Position numbers and translations under genes: made by a program
Notes under the pieces: model-generated
Seen by the model: only the letters and a program-made list of their open reading frames with translations
Database searches by the model: none
Told to the model about the DNA's origin: nothing
Shown: piece by piece, positions 17,917 through 27,332 of the stretch
Numbering within the stretch: the stretch's first letter is position 1
Layout: every line of letters begins with the position of its first letter
Source: a marine actinobacterium MedAcidi-G3
GTDB taxonomy: Bacteria > Actinomycetota > Acidimicrobiia > Acidimicrobiales > Poriferisodalaceae
NCBI GenBank assembly: GCA_000817105.1
Contig: JUEP01000006.1
Location: 1 to 64,000 of the forward strand
Direction of reading: 5' to 3'
DNA length: 64,000 bases

Positions 17917-18984
17917 ATGCAAAGAGTCATCATTCTAATTTCGACAACGTTAATCCTGTTGGGCACGGCATGTGGGGGTGCAGATCGATTCGAGATCGAT
18001 GGCCTCGCAGCTGAAATTCATTCTGGGGAATGCGCAGAAAAGTCCGATGAAGTGGTGACGATTTATTCAGGACGCAAGGAGAATCTCATCGACCCGGTAC
18101 TTCGGGCATTCGAATGCGCCACAGGGATAAACGTCGAAGTCCGCTGGGGTAAATCTGCGGAATTGGCAATGCTCATCAACGAAGAAGGCGACCAAAGCCC
18201 CGCTGACGTCTTCTTAAGTCAATCTCCCGGACCGGTCAGTTTTCTCGAAGCCAAGGGATTCTTAGCAACGTTGCCGCAGACAACGCTGAACCAAGTCACA
18301 CCGCAAAATCGCTCAGATGCAGAAACATGGGTGGGGTTCTCGGGCAGAAAGAGAGTGCTCGTCTACAACATCGACGAACTCGGCCCTTCAGATCTCCCGT
18401 CTTCAGTTTTTGAACTAACAGACCAAAAGTGGCGAGGCCAGGTCGCCATACCCGCAACCAATGGTTCGTTCATGGATTGGTTCACCGTATTTCGCAACTA
18501 TCACGGTGACGACGTAGCAACAGAATGGCTAAAGGGCATGGTTGACAACGATGCCCGCTACTACCCAAATAATCGGTCAATTGTGGAGGCCGCAAGTCGC
18601 GGGGAAATCAAAGTCGGACTTGTAAATCACTACTACAACTACCAAGAGGGTGCGGCTGGCGGCTCCAAGCACCGAGCCCAGAATCACGACTTCGATGACA
18701 ACGACATTGGCTCACTCCTCATCATCACGGCAGCGACGATTCTTAACTCCACCGAAAATGTCAGCAACGCTCAAGCGTTAGTGGATTACCTGCTGAGTTC
18801 GTCGGTTCAGCAATATTTCACAGATCAGACGCTTGAGTACCCTCTTGCGGCCAACATCGCACCCAATCAGGTGCTTCCTCCTCTAGCGGCACTGCAGATC
18901 GGCTCGGTCGATTTTGATTCACTGGGTAGCGGACTCGACAAGACTTCCCGGATCATCGAGTCAAGCGGTATTCAGAATCAGTGA
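17917..18984 (+). CDS. fbpA: iron(III) ABC transporter substrate-binding lipoprotein
   Basis: A 355-residue lipoprotein with a short signal peptide and lipobox ending LGTAC (Cys19). After it comes a type-2 periplasmic-binding fold with VVTIYSGRKENLIDPV. The NHYYNYQ segment near residue 233 carries the adjacent tyrosines that bind Fe(III) in FbpA/FutA proteins. It captures ferric iron outside the membrane for the permease encoded next, whose GTG overlaps this stop by 4 nt. Confidence 0.93.
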   Translation: MQRVIILISTTLILLGTACGGADRFEIDGLAAEIHSGECAEKSDEVVTIYSGRKENLIDPVLRAFECATGINVEVRWGKSAELAMLINEEGDQSPADVFLSQSPGPVSFLEAKGFLATLPQTTLNQVTPQNRSDAETWVGFSGRKRVLVYNIDELGPSDLPSSVFELTDQKWRGQVAIPATNGSFMDWFTVFRNYHGDDVATEWLKGMVDNDARYYPNNRSIVEAASRGEIKVGLVNHYYNYQEGAAGGSKHRAQNHDFDDNDIGSLLIITAATILNSTENVSNAQALVDYLLSSSVQQYFTDQTLEYPLAANIAPNQVLPPLAALQIGSVDFDSLGSGLDKTSRIIESSGIQNQ

Positions 18985-20567
18985 GGAAACACAACGCCAA
19001 CAGGGGCTTACGTGTTTTCGGGCTGGTCACCGCAATCGCCTTCGCATTTCCCGGTCTGTACCTCGTTTGGCGAAATTTCACATCTGGCGCTGATCCACTT
19101 GGCCTGTTGTTCAGCAACCAAACACTTCAGCCACTTTGGCGGACGATCTACCTCGCAGGCTTAGTCTCTGTATCCGCAGCATGCCTCGGAACAGCTCTGG
19201 CTTGGTTAACAGCTAGAACTGATCTTCCATTTCGGAAGCTGTGGAGTGTTCTACTTCCCGTCCCGCTCGTCTTCCCCACCTTCATTGGAGCAGCTGCGTT
19301 CATTCGGGCGCTCAGTCCGGGAGGTCTTGCTAGCGAATGGCTGACGGCCTTTGGTGTACATCACACACCCCAACTTCGCGGACTGTTTGGCGCGTGGCTG
19401 GTATTGACATTCTTTTGCTACCCATACGTTTATCTGCCGGTGAACGCTCGGCTCAAACAATTACCAGGCTCGTATGAACAAACGGCACTTCTGCTCGGAG
19501 ACACGCAACCCCAAGTGTTCCTCCGAGTCGTCCTCCGTCAAATTGGAAGTTCCATAACAGCAGGAACCCTATTGGTATTCCTCTACACCATTAGTGATTT
19601 TGGTGCAGTGCAGCTGATGCGTTTCGACACTCTGACTAGAGCTATCGAAATGAATTATCTTGCTCGACCACCGATCTCGTTCGCAATGAGCCTCATTTTG
19701 CTCGCTCTCGCCGCAGTGGTCGTCGTATCCGAAAGAGCGGCGAGTCGTCACCTCCCCGACATCCGAACTCATCGACCTCAACACGCCCTCAAATATGAAC
19801 TTGGATCGTGGAAAGTTCCTTCGTTGCTTCTTGTCATCGCGACATTCGCAATAAGTATCGTTGCACCAGTGGCGGCTATGGCCGACTGGGCGCTTGGAGG
19901 CACACTTCGAAGCGACGGACGCCCGCTTACGGTCAGTGTTTCCAAAATCGTCGAAGCCACCATCAACACACTCACATCCAGCATCGCGACTGGTGTGGTA
20001 GCACTTCTCTTGATTACTCCGATCGCCTTTCTAGCCAACCGACACAAAGACCGAATCGGTAGATTTACACACAGTGTGGTGATCTCTACCTTCGCTATAC
20101 CCGGGATCTTGATCGCTCTGTCGCTCCGGTTCTGGACTATTCGATCAGGCTTTATCGGCAGCTTCTTCTACGACTCAATGGCGCTGCTTATTTTCGCTTA
20201 TGTAGTCAGATTCGCGGCCCTGGCGATGGGCGCCGCTTCAGTCGCGGTAAACGCAGTTCCCACAGCACTTCACGATGCAGCCGCAACCCTCGGTGCTGAT
20301 CGACGCAGACGCTTCCGGACAGTTGATGTTCCGGTTATGAAACCGGGCTTGTTGGCCGCCACCGGTCTAGTTGTCTTGTCAACTATGAAGGAGCTTCCGA
20401 TTAGCCTCCTTTTGGCCCCCATCGGGTTTCCGACCTTGACGACAAGAATTTTCTCCTCCTTCGAAGAAGCCTTCGTCGCTGAAGCAGGCATTATGGCCTT
20501 GGTGTTGGTTACAGCATCTGCGTTCTTGTCTTGGTCACTCGTTCTTCGGCGATCCGACGCTTTGTAG
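18981..20567 (+). CDS. fbpB: iron(III) ABC transporter permease
   Basis: A 528-residue permease composed of two similar six-helix halves (about 1-260 and 275-528), as in FbpB/HitB. Each half has an EAA-type loop for contacting the ATPase: SYEQTALLLGDTQPQVFLRV and LHDAAATLGADRRRRFRTV. GTG start inside the stop of the binding-protein gene. With the products of 16699 and 17917 it completes an iron importer. Confidence 0.92.
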   Translation: MRKHNANRGLRVFGLVTAIAFAFPGLYLVWRNFTSGADPLGLLFSNQTLQPLWRTIYLAGLVSVSAACLGTALAWLTARTDLPFRKLWSVLLPVPLVFPTFIGAAAFIRALSPGGLASEWLTAFGVHHTPQLRGLFGAWLVLTFFCYPYVYLPVNARLKQLPGSYEQTALLLGDTQPQVFLRVVLRQIGSSITAGTLLVFLYTISDFGAVQLMRFDTLTRAIEMNYLARPPISFAMSLILLALAAVVVVSERAASRHLPDIRTHRPQHALKYELGSWKVPSLLLVIATFAISIVAPVAAMADWALGGTLRSDGRPLTVSVSKIVEATINTLTSSIATGVVALLLITPIAFLANRHKDRIGRFTHSVVISTFAIPGILIALSLRFWTIRSGFIGSFFYDSMALLIFAYVVRFAALAMGAASVAVNAVPTALHDAAATLGADRRRRFRTVDVPVMKPGLLAATGLVVLSTMKELPISLLLAPIGFPTLTTRIFSSFEEAFVAEAGIMALVLVTASAFLSWSLVLRRSDAL

Positions 20568-20659
20568 AGACCGGCGCAATGAATCTTGATCGTCGACAAA
20601 TGATTTTCTATTGATTTCCAGATTTGCCATTGACCGTAGATATCGGCAACCCTAGAGAT

Positions 20660-22135
20660 ATGAAGAATGCATCCACCGAGCACTTTGACATATTGATCGT
20701 TGGCGCGGGCATCTCAGGGATCGGGGGCGCATATCACCTGCTGCAGGAATGCCCCGATAAGAGCTTTGTGATTCTGGAGACCATGGACAGTTTCGGCGGC
20801 ACCTGGAAAACCCACACTTACCCGGGCATTCGTTCCGACAGTGATCTCTACACCTTTGGTTACGGTTTCAAACCTTGGACAGGGCCACCGATCGCCACCG
20901 CAGAAGAAATTCTCGACTACATGGGTGAAGTCATCGAAGAGAACGACATCTCATCGCACATCAGGTACGAACACACCATCGAAACCGCTGAATGGTCCAG
21001 TGACGAAAAGTGTTGGACTTTGAAAGTCCGACAACCAGGCGCCAAAGAACAGCTCACTTTCACATGTGGATTCCTATGGATGTGTCAGGGCTACTACAGG
21101 CACACAGACCCCTACACCCCTGAATGGCCAGGAATGGACCAATTTCAAGGAACCGTCGTACATCCTCAAACATGGCCAGATGATCTTGACTACGCCAACA
21201 AAAAAGTTGTCGTAATCGGTTCAGGTGCCACAGCAGCAACTCTAATACCTGCGATCGCTGACAAAACCGAACACGTAACTATGTTGCAGAGATCACCAAC
21301 GTTTTTTATCGCGCGGCCAAACAAAAACGAACTCGCAGACACACTTCGACAACTCGATATTCCTGATGAGTGGACTCATGAAATAGTTCGAAAAAAAATT
21401 CTCCTAGACCAAGAACAAATCGTCGAAATGTCATTCAAATATCCTGATCTCGTTCGAGAAGAGCTGTACAAAGGCATCCGAGAAATTTTGGGTGACGACT
21501 ACGATGTGTCCCAACACTTCGAGCCGGCATACCGGCCTTGGCAGCAACGTATTGCCCTCATTCCAGACGGCGATCTTTTTCATTCGATAGCTGCGGGTGA
21601 TGCATCAGTTGTTACCGACGAGATCGCTACCTTCACGGAAACAGGCATCGAAACAGAGAGTGGCGAACTGCTTGAAGCAGACATCATCGTCACAGCAACG
21701 GGTTTCGATCTCAGCATTCTCGGCGATATTTCCTTCACCATTGACGACGAACCTTTGGACTTCTCTAAGACCGTCGGGTATCGCGGAATGATGTTTACTG
21801 GACTGCCGAACATGATCTGGGTCTTCGGTTATTTCAGGGCAAGCTGGACTTTGCGGGCAGACCTCATATCTGGTTACGTAGTTCGACTTCTCCAACACAT
21901 GGACTCTGTTGGCGCAAAAAGCGTTATTCCTGCCTTACGACCCGAAGACAGCGACATGGAACTACTTCCTTGGGTTGACCCGGAAAACTTTAACCCTGGA
22001 TACTTGATGCGCTCCATTCATTTGATGCCCAAGCAGGGAACAGTCGATCCATGGCGACATACCCAGGATTATTGGACCGACAAAGATGAGTTACCTGCAA
22101 TAGCGCTCGATGACGATGCTCTTCGTTACAGATAG
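20660..22135 (+). CDS. flavin-containing monooxygenase, Baeyer-Villiger type
   Basis: About 491 residues from ATG 20660; the frame extends in phase to TTG 20624, but ATG 20660 puts the usual short leader before the FAD site. It has two Rossmann sites (IVGAGISGIGGAYHLL and VVIGSGATAATLIPAI) and between them FQGTVVHPQTWPDD, which fits the Baeyer-Villiger signature FxGxxxHxxxWP. An ATG motif (TATGFD) follows. The closest functional analogue by layout is EthA-like class B monooxygenases that use NADPH and O2 on ketones. It is next to the convergent selenoprotein gene. Confidence 0.9.
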   Translation: MKNASTEHFDILIVGAGISGIGGAYHLLQECPDKSFVILETMDSFGGTWKTHTYPGIRSDSDLYTFGYGFKPWTGPPIATAEEILDYMGEVIEENDISSHIRYEHTIETAEWSSDEKCWTLKVRQPGAKEQLTFTCGFLWMCQGYYRHTDPYTPEWPGMDQFQGTVVHPQTWPDDLDYANKKVVVIGSGATAATLIPAIADKTEHVTMLQRSPTFFIARPNKNELADTLRQLDIPDEWTHEIVRKKILLDQEQIVEMSFKYPDLVREELYKGIREILGDDYDVSQHFEPAYRPWQQRIALIPDGDLFHSIAAGDASVVTDEIATFTETGIETESGELLEADIIVTATGFDLSILGDISFTIDDEPLDFSKTVGYRGMMFTGLPNMIWVFGYFRASWTLRADLISGYVVRLLQHMDSVGAKSVIPALRPEDSDMELLPWVDPENFNPGYLMRSIHLMPKQGTVDPWRHTQDYWTDKDELPAIALDDDALRYR

Positions 22136-22152
22136 AGCTTTTTAAAATCTCA

Positions 22153-23445
22153 TCAATCTGCTGGTGCTTGTTGACCTATAGGGAAATCAACTTGCTCAGG
22201 GAAAGCGCTTCCGCCGTTGTAATGGCCTTCTGGGATTAATAGTCCTCTTACGAGCTCAGCCATAGGCATGTCAGAGGCTTCAGTCAGCCCATCAGCAACT
22301 AGCAACAGCGTTTCTCCGAGAACTGTTTCACTAAATATCCACCGGTTGAGATCATCATGATCAGGTGAACTGTCTCCTGGCTGTGCCGCTATTGCCTCGT
22401 GATAAAAAGTGCGGAGGTCGTCTGCCATATGGCGCAAAAGCAGTGGCATTTCGAATGCCCAACTGATCCCGTCAACTACTGGTTCGGAAATGACATCACC
22501 GGCATCAGCTATTGATGCAAACGCCCGCGCCAAATCATCAATTTGGTCTTCTCCAGCTCCGGTAACTCCAAAAAGAGTTCGACCTCGCTGGTGTCTTGTT
22601 TCGATAGCCCACGGACGAAGCATCGCCACTTCTGCCAATAAGCGTTCACTTAAAGCATCAGAGCTCGCCGGACCAAGATTTAGGGGGCAGGACCAATTCT
22701 CGTTTAGATCGTCGTGTGGTGCCTTAATTTCATAGTCTTCAATAGTTGGTTTGATTGCGGTATCTAAAAGACTGAATGCTGCCCTCATAACGTTTTTTTG
22801 GAATTCTGAATCATCGACGGCACCGAGCGGTCGACCGAGAGGAAAAGGAACCCACAACGCTCTCGGAGGTACAACAGCTTCAGACATTTCCCGGATCAGA
22901 CTTATTGAAGTAGTCGCCACTCCGGCCCGCTCTATGTAATTCGCTAAGGCACCGACCGCGCCTGTGCATACGGGTCATATCGGAACCAAAAAAGCAATGT
23001 CAACTCCATCGTTAGCCATCAGTCGACCGATCTCTTCCCCAGCTTGCTCAAACTGGGAGGGGTCGGGCATCGCTCCCATAAAAGAGTAATGCCAACGCGC
23101 TACGCCGCCGATTTCTCCAGAAGAGGCGAGGTCTCGGAGGCGTTCAATTGGGAAAACAATGTTTGGATCTTCACCGAATGCGCTGCGATCAAAATTTGCG
23201 CTGATATGTGACAGCACTAGATCATCAAACTGGGTGTCTCCGGGAATGAGCCGATAATCCAACGATCCGACAGTGAATGGGGGGTCTATGCGTCGGTGAA
23301 GACCTGCAGTAGAAACAATAGCTACCGTTGCCTCCTCAACAGACGGCGGCGTCACCCAGTCACCGGGACCTACCGCGGGCATGTCCTTCGCTCGTTTGAG
23401 AAGATGTTCTGCCTCAACCGGGTGGAGATCACTTAACCTGACCAT
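22153..23445 (-). CDS. selenoprotein of the GrdB/PrdB (glycine/proline reductase component B) family, in-frame UGA = Sec
   Basis: Reading the TGA at 22975-22977 as Sec gives a continuous 430-residue protein, all in one frame. The N-terminal part has VSTAGLH, GDTQFDDLVLSHIS, DPNIVFPIERLR and HYSFMG. The strand before the UGA is DIAFLVPI and after it U-P-V-C-T-G, a UxxC redox motif with Sec157. It continues with the LENAG-like LANYIERAG, TTSISL and WVPFPLGRPLG. These elements, in this order, are those of the glycine/sarcosine/betaine reductase selenoprotein B family, on both sides of the UGA. A SECIS-like hairpin follows and tRNA-Sec is at 49533. Taken as two ORFs, 22975-23445 would end just at the active site and 22153-22920 would lack one. 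Its reaction here is unknown; marine relatives called PrdB-like are reported without the rest of the reductase. Confidence 0.92.
22947..22963 (-). promoter_or_regulatory. candidate bacterial SECIS element
   Basis: On the minus strand, nucleotides 12-28 after the UGA fold as AGGCGC-GGUCG-GUGCCU: a 6-bp stem (one G-U pair) and a 5-nt loop containing GGUC. In E. coli fdhF the GGUC of the SECIS apical loop sits 19-22 nt after UGA; here it sits at 18-21. SelB recognises the G-U in that loop. Position and loop both agree with a functional SECIS. Confidence 0.8.
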
Positions 23446-23599
23446 CCCAGGATTCTAGATCGGGAATTACTGTCCCACACTGGTCCAGAGGTCTATGGAT
23501 GCATGTCTTTAACTGCTTTACTTGACGACCATACTTGACCGTGAAATCCTTAATCTAGGCGTCCCAAGGTGGGTGACGCATCAAACTTGGGGGTCAGAG

Positions 23600-24199
23600 A
23601 TGGCTTGGCATCTAGACGGCATGTATTACGAAAACTGTTCGTGCACAGCAACGTGCCCATGTACTTGGTCGAACATGGAGTTCCCAGCGACCACTGAACG
23701 TTGTAACGCAACCTTGGCATTCACTATCGACGACGGTGACATTGATGGCGTTGACGTGTCGGGTCACACCTTCGTAATGATGATCGACTCACCGCCCCTA
23801 ATGTCGGAAGGTGGTTGGAACGTGGGCGTGATCGTTGACGATGGTGCCTCCCAAGATCAGGTAGAAGCGATCGGCGCGGTAGTAAGCGGTTCTTTAGGTG
23901 GACCGCCAGCCGCATTGGGCCCACTCCTAGCTAATTTTCTAGGTATCGAACAAATGCCCGTTTCGATCACGACCGAAAACGGTGAACATACGGTGACCTT
24001 CGGTGAATCGTCATACACGGGACGTCCACACGTAAATGGCTCTGGTGAAGTCGTTTCCCTAACCGGGGTAGACACCCACCCAGCTGGTCCAGATTTAGGA
24101 ATGGCTCCCGTATCAACATCATCGATCTCCGCTATGGGTATCTCATTCGGAGGCGAGGGCTTAAGCGGCTTCGCTAATCCGTTCCGTTGGGCGGCTTAA
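23600..24199 (+). CDS. DUF1326 domain protein
   Basis: About 199 residues from ATG 23600; the open frame extends upstream to 23522, but this ATG precedes the conserved family start WHLDGMYYENCSCTATCPCTW. That segment holds four cysteines in CSCxxxCPC, likely metal or redox ligands. No signal peptide is visible. It overlaps the DUF2182 membrane protein gene by 13 nt, a pairing seen widely for these two families. The molecular function is unknown. Confidence 0.85.
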   Translation: MAWHLDGMYYENCSCTATCPCTWSNMEFPATTERCNATLAFTIDDGDIDGVDVSGHTFVMMIDSPPLMSEGGWNVGVIVDDGASQDQVEAIGAVVSGSLGGPPAALGPLLANFLGIEQMPVSITTENGEHTVTFGESSYTGRPHVNGSGEVVSLTGVDTHPAGPDLGMAPVSTSSISAMGISFGGEGLSGFANPFRWAA

Positions 24200-25020
24200 C
24201 TTCGCCGTCGGCACAGCCGGCTAAAAGTTCGAAATTATCTACGACGGTCATCCACACCATCACTGCATGTTGTTGGGCGATAACCATTCTCTGGGCTATC
24301 CGCATGGACATGGGACTTTGGGGGATGCCAGGCACGATGGGCATGTCATTCGTTTCATTCCTCATCATGTGGACCCTGATGATGGCTGCAATGATGCTGT
24401 CGTCAATAGCGCCTCTAGCAGCCCTCTACGAGCGAACCGTAACCAGCAATCGGGGTCCACGTCTTTCCGCTCTCGGAGGCGGATATGTGATGGCTTGGGG
24501 GGCGACAGGGGTGGCTGCCTTTGTCATAGCTGACGTCTTTGGAGATATCGCAGCGGATCGGCCAACGCTCGCGCAGTGGGTAGCAGTAGCGTGTTTCTGT
24601 GCCGCTGGTCTATACCAGCTCACGCCACTGAAGATGCGATGCCTCGATCACTGTCGCAGTCCATTAGGTCATCTCATGCAATTCATCGGATTTCGTGGAC
24701 CACTTCGCGACCTTCGAGCCGGGGTTCATCACGGCCTGTTCTGCCTAGGTTGTTGCTGGGCGCTTATGTTGATGATGGTGGCGTTCGGGGTGATGAACAT
24801 GGCTGCGATGATCGGACTAGCGCTCGTGATAGCAATCGAAAAGCACTGGCGACATGGCGAAAGATTCGCCCGGGTAGTGGGCTTCATAGCCATTGTTTGG
24901 GCACTTGCAATCATCATCGATCCCAGCGCAGCTCCGGGACTTGATCCTGATGCGGTAATGAACATGGACGGTGACATGAACATGGACGGTGACATGGACA
25001 CCGACATGACAAACAAATAA
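24187..25020 (+). CDS. DUF2182 predicted metal-binding integral membrane protein
   Basis: A 277-residue protein with about six membrane segments. TM regions are rich in Met (MWTLMMAAMMLSS), and conserved PLKMRCLDHCRSP and HGLFCLGCCWALM segments add Cys/His. The C-terminal tail has two copies of MNMDGD followed by MDTDM, a Met/Asp-rich extension that could bind copper or another metal. The TTG start at 24187 overlaps DUF1326; a later start is possible. A joint metal-handling role with DUF1326 is inferred only. Confidence 0.83.
   Translation: MGGLTSPSAQPAKSSKLSTTVIHTITACCWAITILWAIRMDMGLWGMPGTMGMSFVSFLIMWTLMMAAMMLSSIAPLAALYERTVTSNRGPRLSALGGGYVMAWGATGVAAFVIADVFGDIAADRPTLAQWVAVACFCAAGLYQLTPLKMRCLDHCRSPLGHLMQFIGFRGPLRDLRAGVHHGLFCLGCCWALMLMMVAFGVMNMAAMIGLALVIAIEKHWRHGERFARVVGFIAIVWALAIIIDPSAAPGLDPDAVMNMDGDMNMDGDMDTDMTNK
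24958..24993 (+). repeat. two tandem 18-bp repeats in the DUF2182 tail
   Basis: The unit ATGAACATGGACGGTGAC occurs twice exactly and is followed by a partial unit. It encodes MNMDGD repeats at the extreme C-terminus of the membrane protein, so copy number may vary among strains without frameshift. Confidence 0.85.
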
Positions 25021-25040
25021 AGCCGGTTGCGAAAACGAGA

Positions 25041-25070
25041 AAGGTCCGGCCATAAAGGCCGGACCCTTTT
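25041..25070. terminator. intrinsic terminator, probably bidirectional
   Basis: GGTCCGGCC-ATAAA-GGCCGGACC is a perfect 9-bp stem (25043-25065) followed by CTTTT on the plus strand. On the minus strand it is followed by TTTCTC. It would end the DUF1326/DUF2182 transcript and also the tRNA transcript coming the other way. Confidence 0.85.
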
Positions 25071-25073
25071 ACT

Positions 25074-25150
<77 letters not shown>

Positions 25151-25234
25151 GCGAAGGGTCATCAGTATGGCGGTTCTAGGCAACGAACTGCAACTTTGCG
25201 GCGCGAACAAGAAGAATTGATCGCGATTATTAAA

Positions 25235-26530
25235 TTAACGATCAAGCCAGTCTTCGAGCTCCATGAGGGTCTCATCAATCGAATTTATTTGGGCAGCGAC
25301 ACCGCTTCCCACTGTCAGAACTTCGGCTGAACTTGTACCCGGCACATCAATATTCCCTGACGGGGTCGTGGAAAACAATGTCAAAACTAAAAACGAGATG
25401 AGGCCCAAGCCTAAAGCGACCCAAATTGGCATGTCGTAGCCACCCGAGACATCAATCATTCGTCCTGCAATAGGCGGACCCAATAACGCTCCCAAACCAC
25501 AAGCCGTGTACAACAGGCCCATTAGGGAACCTAGTCCTACTACACCGAATACGTCAGCAAGTACGAGTGGACTGACAGCAACGAAAGATCCATACCCAAC
25601 CCCCATGATGAGCATGAACACAACCAGAGTCGCAAATGACGAACCTGCTAGAAGCCACGTAACGAAAGCTATTGGGCAAAGTGCAAAACCAAAGCGCAAG
25701 ATACGAAACGTCCCGAACCGGTTGGTAAGCCAACTGAACCCAACTCTAGAAAGGACACTGGAGCCGCCTAGCAAACCGACAAGAGTTGCTGCCGCCACAG
25801 GAGAAATTCCGCGCTCTTTCGCATACGGAACAGCAAAAACGAAGGGAATGAACAGGGCAGTGGCATAACAGAAAGCAGCGATCCAAAGCTTTCGAAACGT
25901 CGGAGATCCAAATGCCTCCTTCATACGCGATGGTGCTGCACCAGCCTCTCCAGGTGCTCGTGCCATCATAAAAACGCCGATGACAAGAATTAGTGATCCT
26001 CCGACTGCAAAAATTCGATACGTGCTTCTCCACCCGTACAGGTCAATCAACCGCGCCGCTAACGGGTTCATAATCAGCGTGCCAACTCCGATACCGGCTA
26101 CCGAAATACCCACCGCTGTTGCACGTGATTTTTCAAACCATCCTCCAACATGAGCAACCATCGGAATATATGCGCAGGCTCCTGCAATACCAGCTCCAAC
26201 CCCGAAGGTGAGATAGCCCACGCCAATCGAGTCAACGTAGCTCGTGGCCCAAAGCCCAATAAACAAGGCAATCGCTCCCGCAGCAAGCACCGGTCGAGGG
26301 CCATAACGGTCTGAGAGTCGGCTTGTCACCAAACTCAACCAAAAGAACGAGAATGTGGTCAGGCCGAAAATAATTGCAGTAGAGCCTTTCCCCGTTCCAA
26401 AATCGTCAGCCATCGATTGGAAAAACGCACCAAAGCTATAGACCGTGCCTAACGCCACAGCAGACGAAAAAAAGGTCGCGACGACAGTCAGCCAGCCACG
26501 TGGTGAATCAATTAGGTGTCGCTCGTTCAT
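25235..26530 (-). CDS. MFS transporter, OFA/monocarboxylate-like
   Basis: A 431-residue protein with about 12 membrane segments. It starts SPRGWLTVVATFFSSAVALG, followed by VYSFGAFFQSMADDFG, an N-terminus typical of the oxalate/formate and monocarboxylate branch. It has TSRLSDRYGPRPVL after TM2. The C-terminal tail of about 40 residues is soluble. The substrate is probably a carboxylate, inferred from subfamily. It lies upstream (5') of no obvious partner; the PIG-L gene ends at 26559. Confidence 0.87.
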   Translation of the reverse strand: MNERHLIDSPRGWLTVVATFFSSAVALGTVYSFGAFFQSMADDFGTGKGSTAIIFGLTTFSFFWLSLVTSRLSDRYGPRPVLAAGAIALFIGLWATSYVDSIGVGYLTFGVGAGIAGACAYIPMVAHVGGWFEKSRATAVGISVAGIGVGTLIMNPLAARLIDLYGWRSTYRIFAVGGSLILVIGVFMMARAPGEAGAAPSRMKEAFGSPTFRKLWIAAFCYATALFIPFVFAVPYAKERGISPVAAATLVGLLGGSSVLSRVGFSWLTNRFGTFRILRFGFALCPIAFVTWLLAGSSFATLVVFMLIMGVGYGSFVAVSPLVLADVFGVVGLGSLMGLLYTACGLGALLGPPIAGRMIDVSGGYDMPIWVALGLGLISFLVLTLFSTTPSGNIDVPGTSSAEVLTVGSGVAAQINSIDETLMELEDWLDR

Positions 26531-26558
26531 AGAACCCTACTTGGCTGACTTTTTAACT

Positions 26559-27332
26559 TTACTCGGTGTTGATAACTCGAAAGCCTTCAGCGAGAAGACC
26601 TGGTTCCATCCGTGCGCTAGCGGCGACGCCTGCAGCCCACTCTCGCAACAATTCTTCTAAGTCTTCGATGCGGTCTGTTTGACTCGAATGACAACGTAAA
26701 GCCGCAACTTTTTTTTCAAATGTCGCAGTGATATCCACGTGCATCATTGTTCCCTCAGATGCAGCCATCCACATCATCCAAACTTCACTAACTGTGTGTG
26801 GTTCATGGCCTTCAGCTAAGAGTTCTGGGTGAGACCGTGGGTTTCGTGAGTCAGGGTAGACAGCAGCCATAGTTGCCCAAGCGGTAGCAAGATGGTCTGG
26901 GTGAGCTCCATAGATCCGATCCCAGTTGGCACTAGTTGGCTGCGTCACCACGACATCAGGCCTCACCAATCGTATGACGCGTGATATGTCGCGTCGTAGA
27001 GACAGGTTATTTTCTACTCGGCCGTCTGGGTGGTTCAACCAATGCAGGTCTTCCACACCCACCGCCAACCCTGCAGCCATTTGCTCGCTCTGACGCAAGG
27101 TTGCTAACTCGTCACTAGTTCGAGTTAGGTCGTCATCCCCCGCATCTCCGTTGGTCACCAAACAGTAGGAAACGTGAGAGCCTGCGCTAATTAGCGCCGC
27201 CATCGTGCCCGCTGTTCCAAAATCAACGTCATCAGGGTGAGCAACAACGACAAGCACCCTTGGTGGCGCCGTTTTGTCGCCTTTAGCTGTTGAGATTGTT
27301 CCAAGCACAGCGTTATGCAGCGTCGGCGTCAT
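26559..27332 (-). CDS. PIG-L family N-acetylglucosamine-type deacetylase
   Basis: A 257-residue LmbE/PIG-L protein with the zinc motif AHPDD (about residues 32-36) and the downstream HPDH (about 140). Relatives include MshB and Mca of mycothiol metabolism, but sequence alone does not separate these. It overlaps the UPF0182 gene by 20 nt and is last in the minus-strand block YlbL, DivIVA-like, UPF0182, PIG-L. Confidence 0.87.
   Translation of the reverse strand: MTPTLHNAVLGTISTAKGDKTAPPRVLVVVAHPDDVDFGTAGTMAALISAGSHVSYCLVTNGDAGDDDLTRTSDELATLRQSEQMAAGLAVGVEDLHWLNHPDGRVENNLSLRRDISRVIRLVRPDVVVTQPTSANWDRIYGAHPDHLATAWATMAAVYPDSRNPRSHPELLAEGHEPHTVSEVWMMWMAASEGTMMHVDITATFEKKVAALRCHSSQTDRIEDLEELLREWAAGVAASARMEPGLLAEGFRVINTE

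Noticed and set aside
22153-22920. Separate hypothetical protein starting at GTG 22920, and a truncated reductase 22975-23445
   Set aside because: Same frame, family similarity runs across the junction, and the UGA has SECIS and tRNA-Sec support; treated as one selenoprotein rather than two genes or a nonsense pseudogene.
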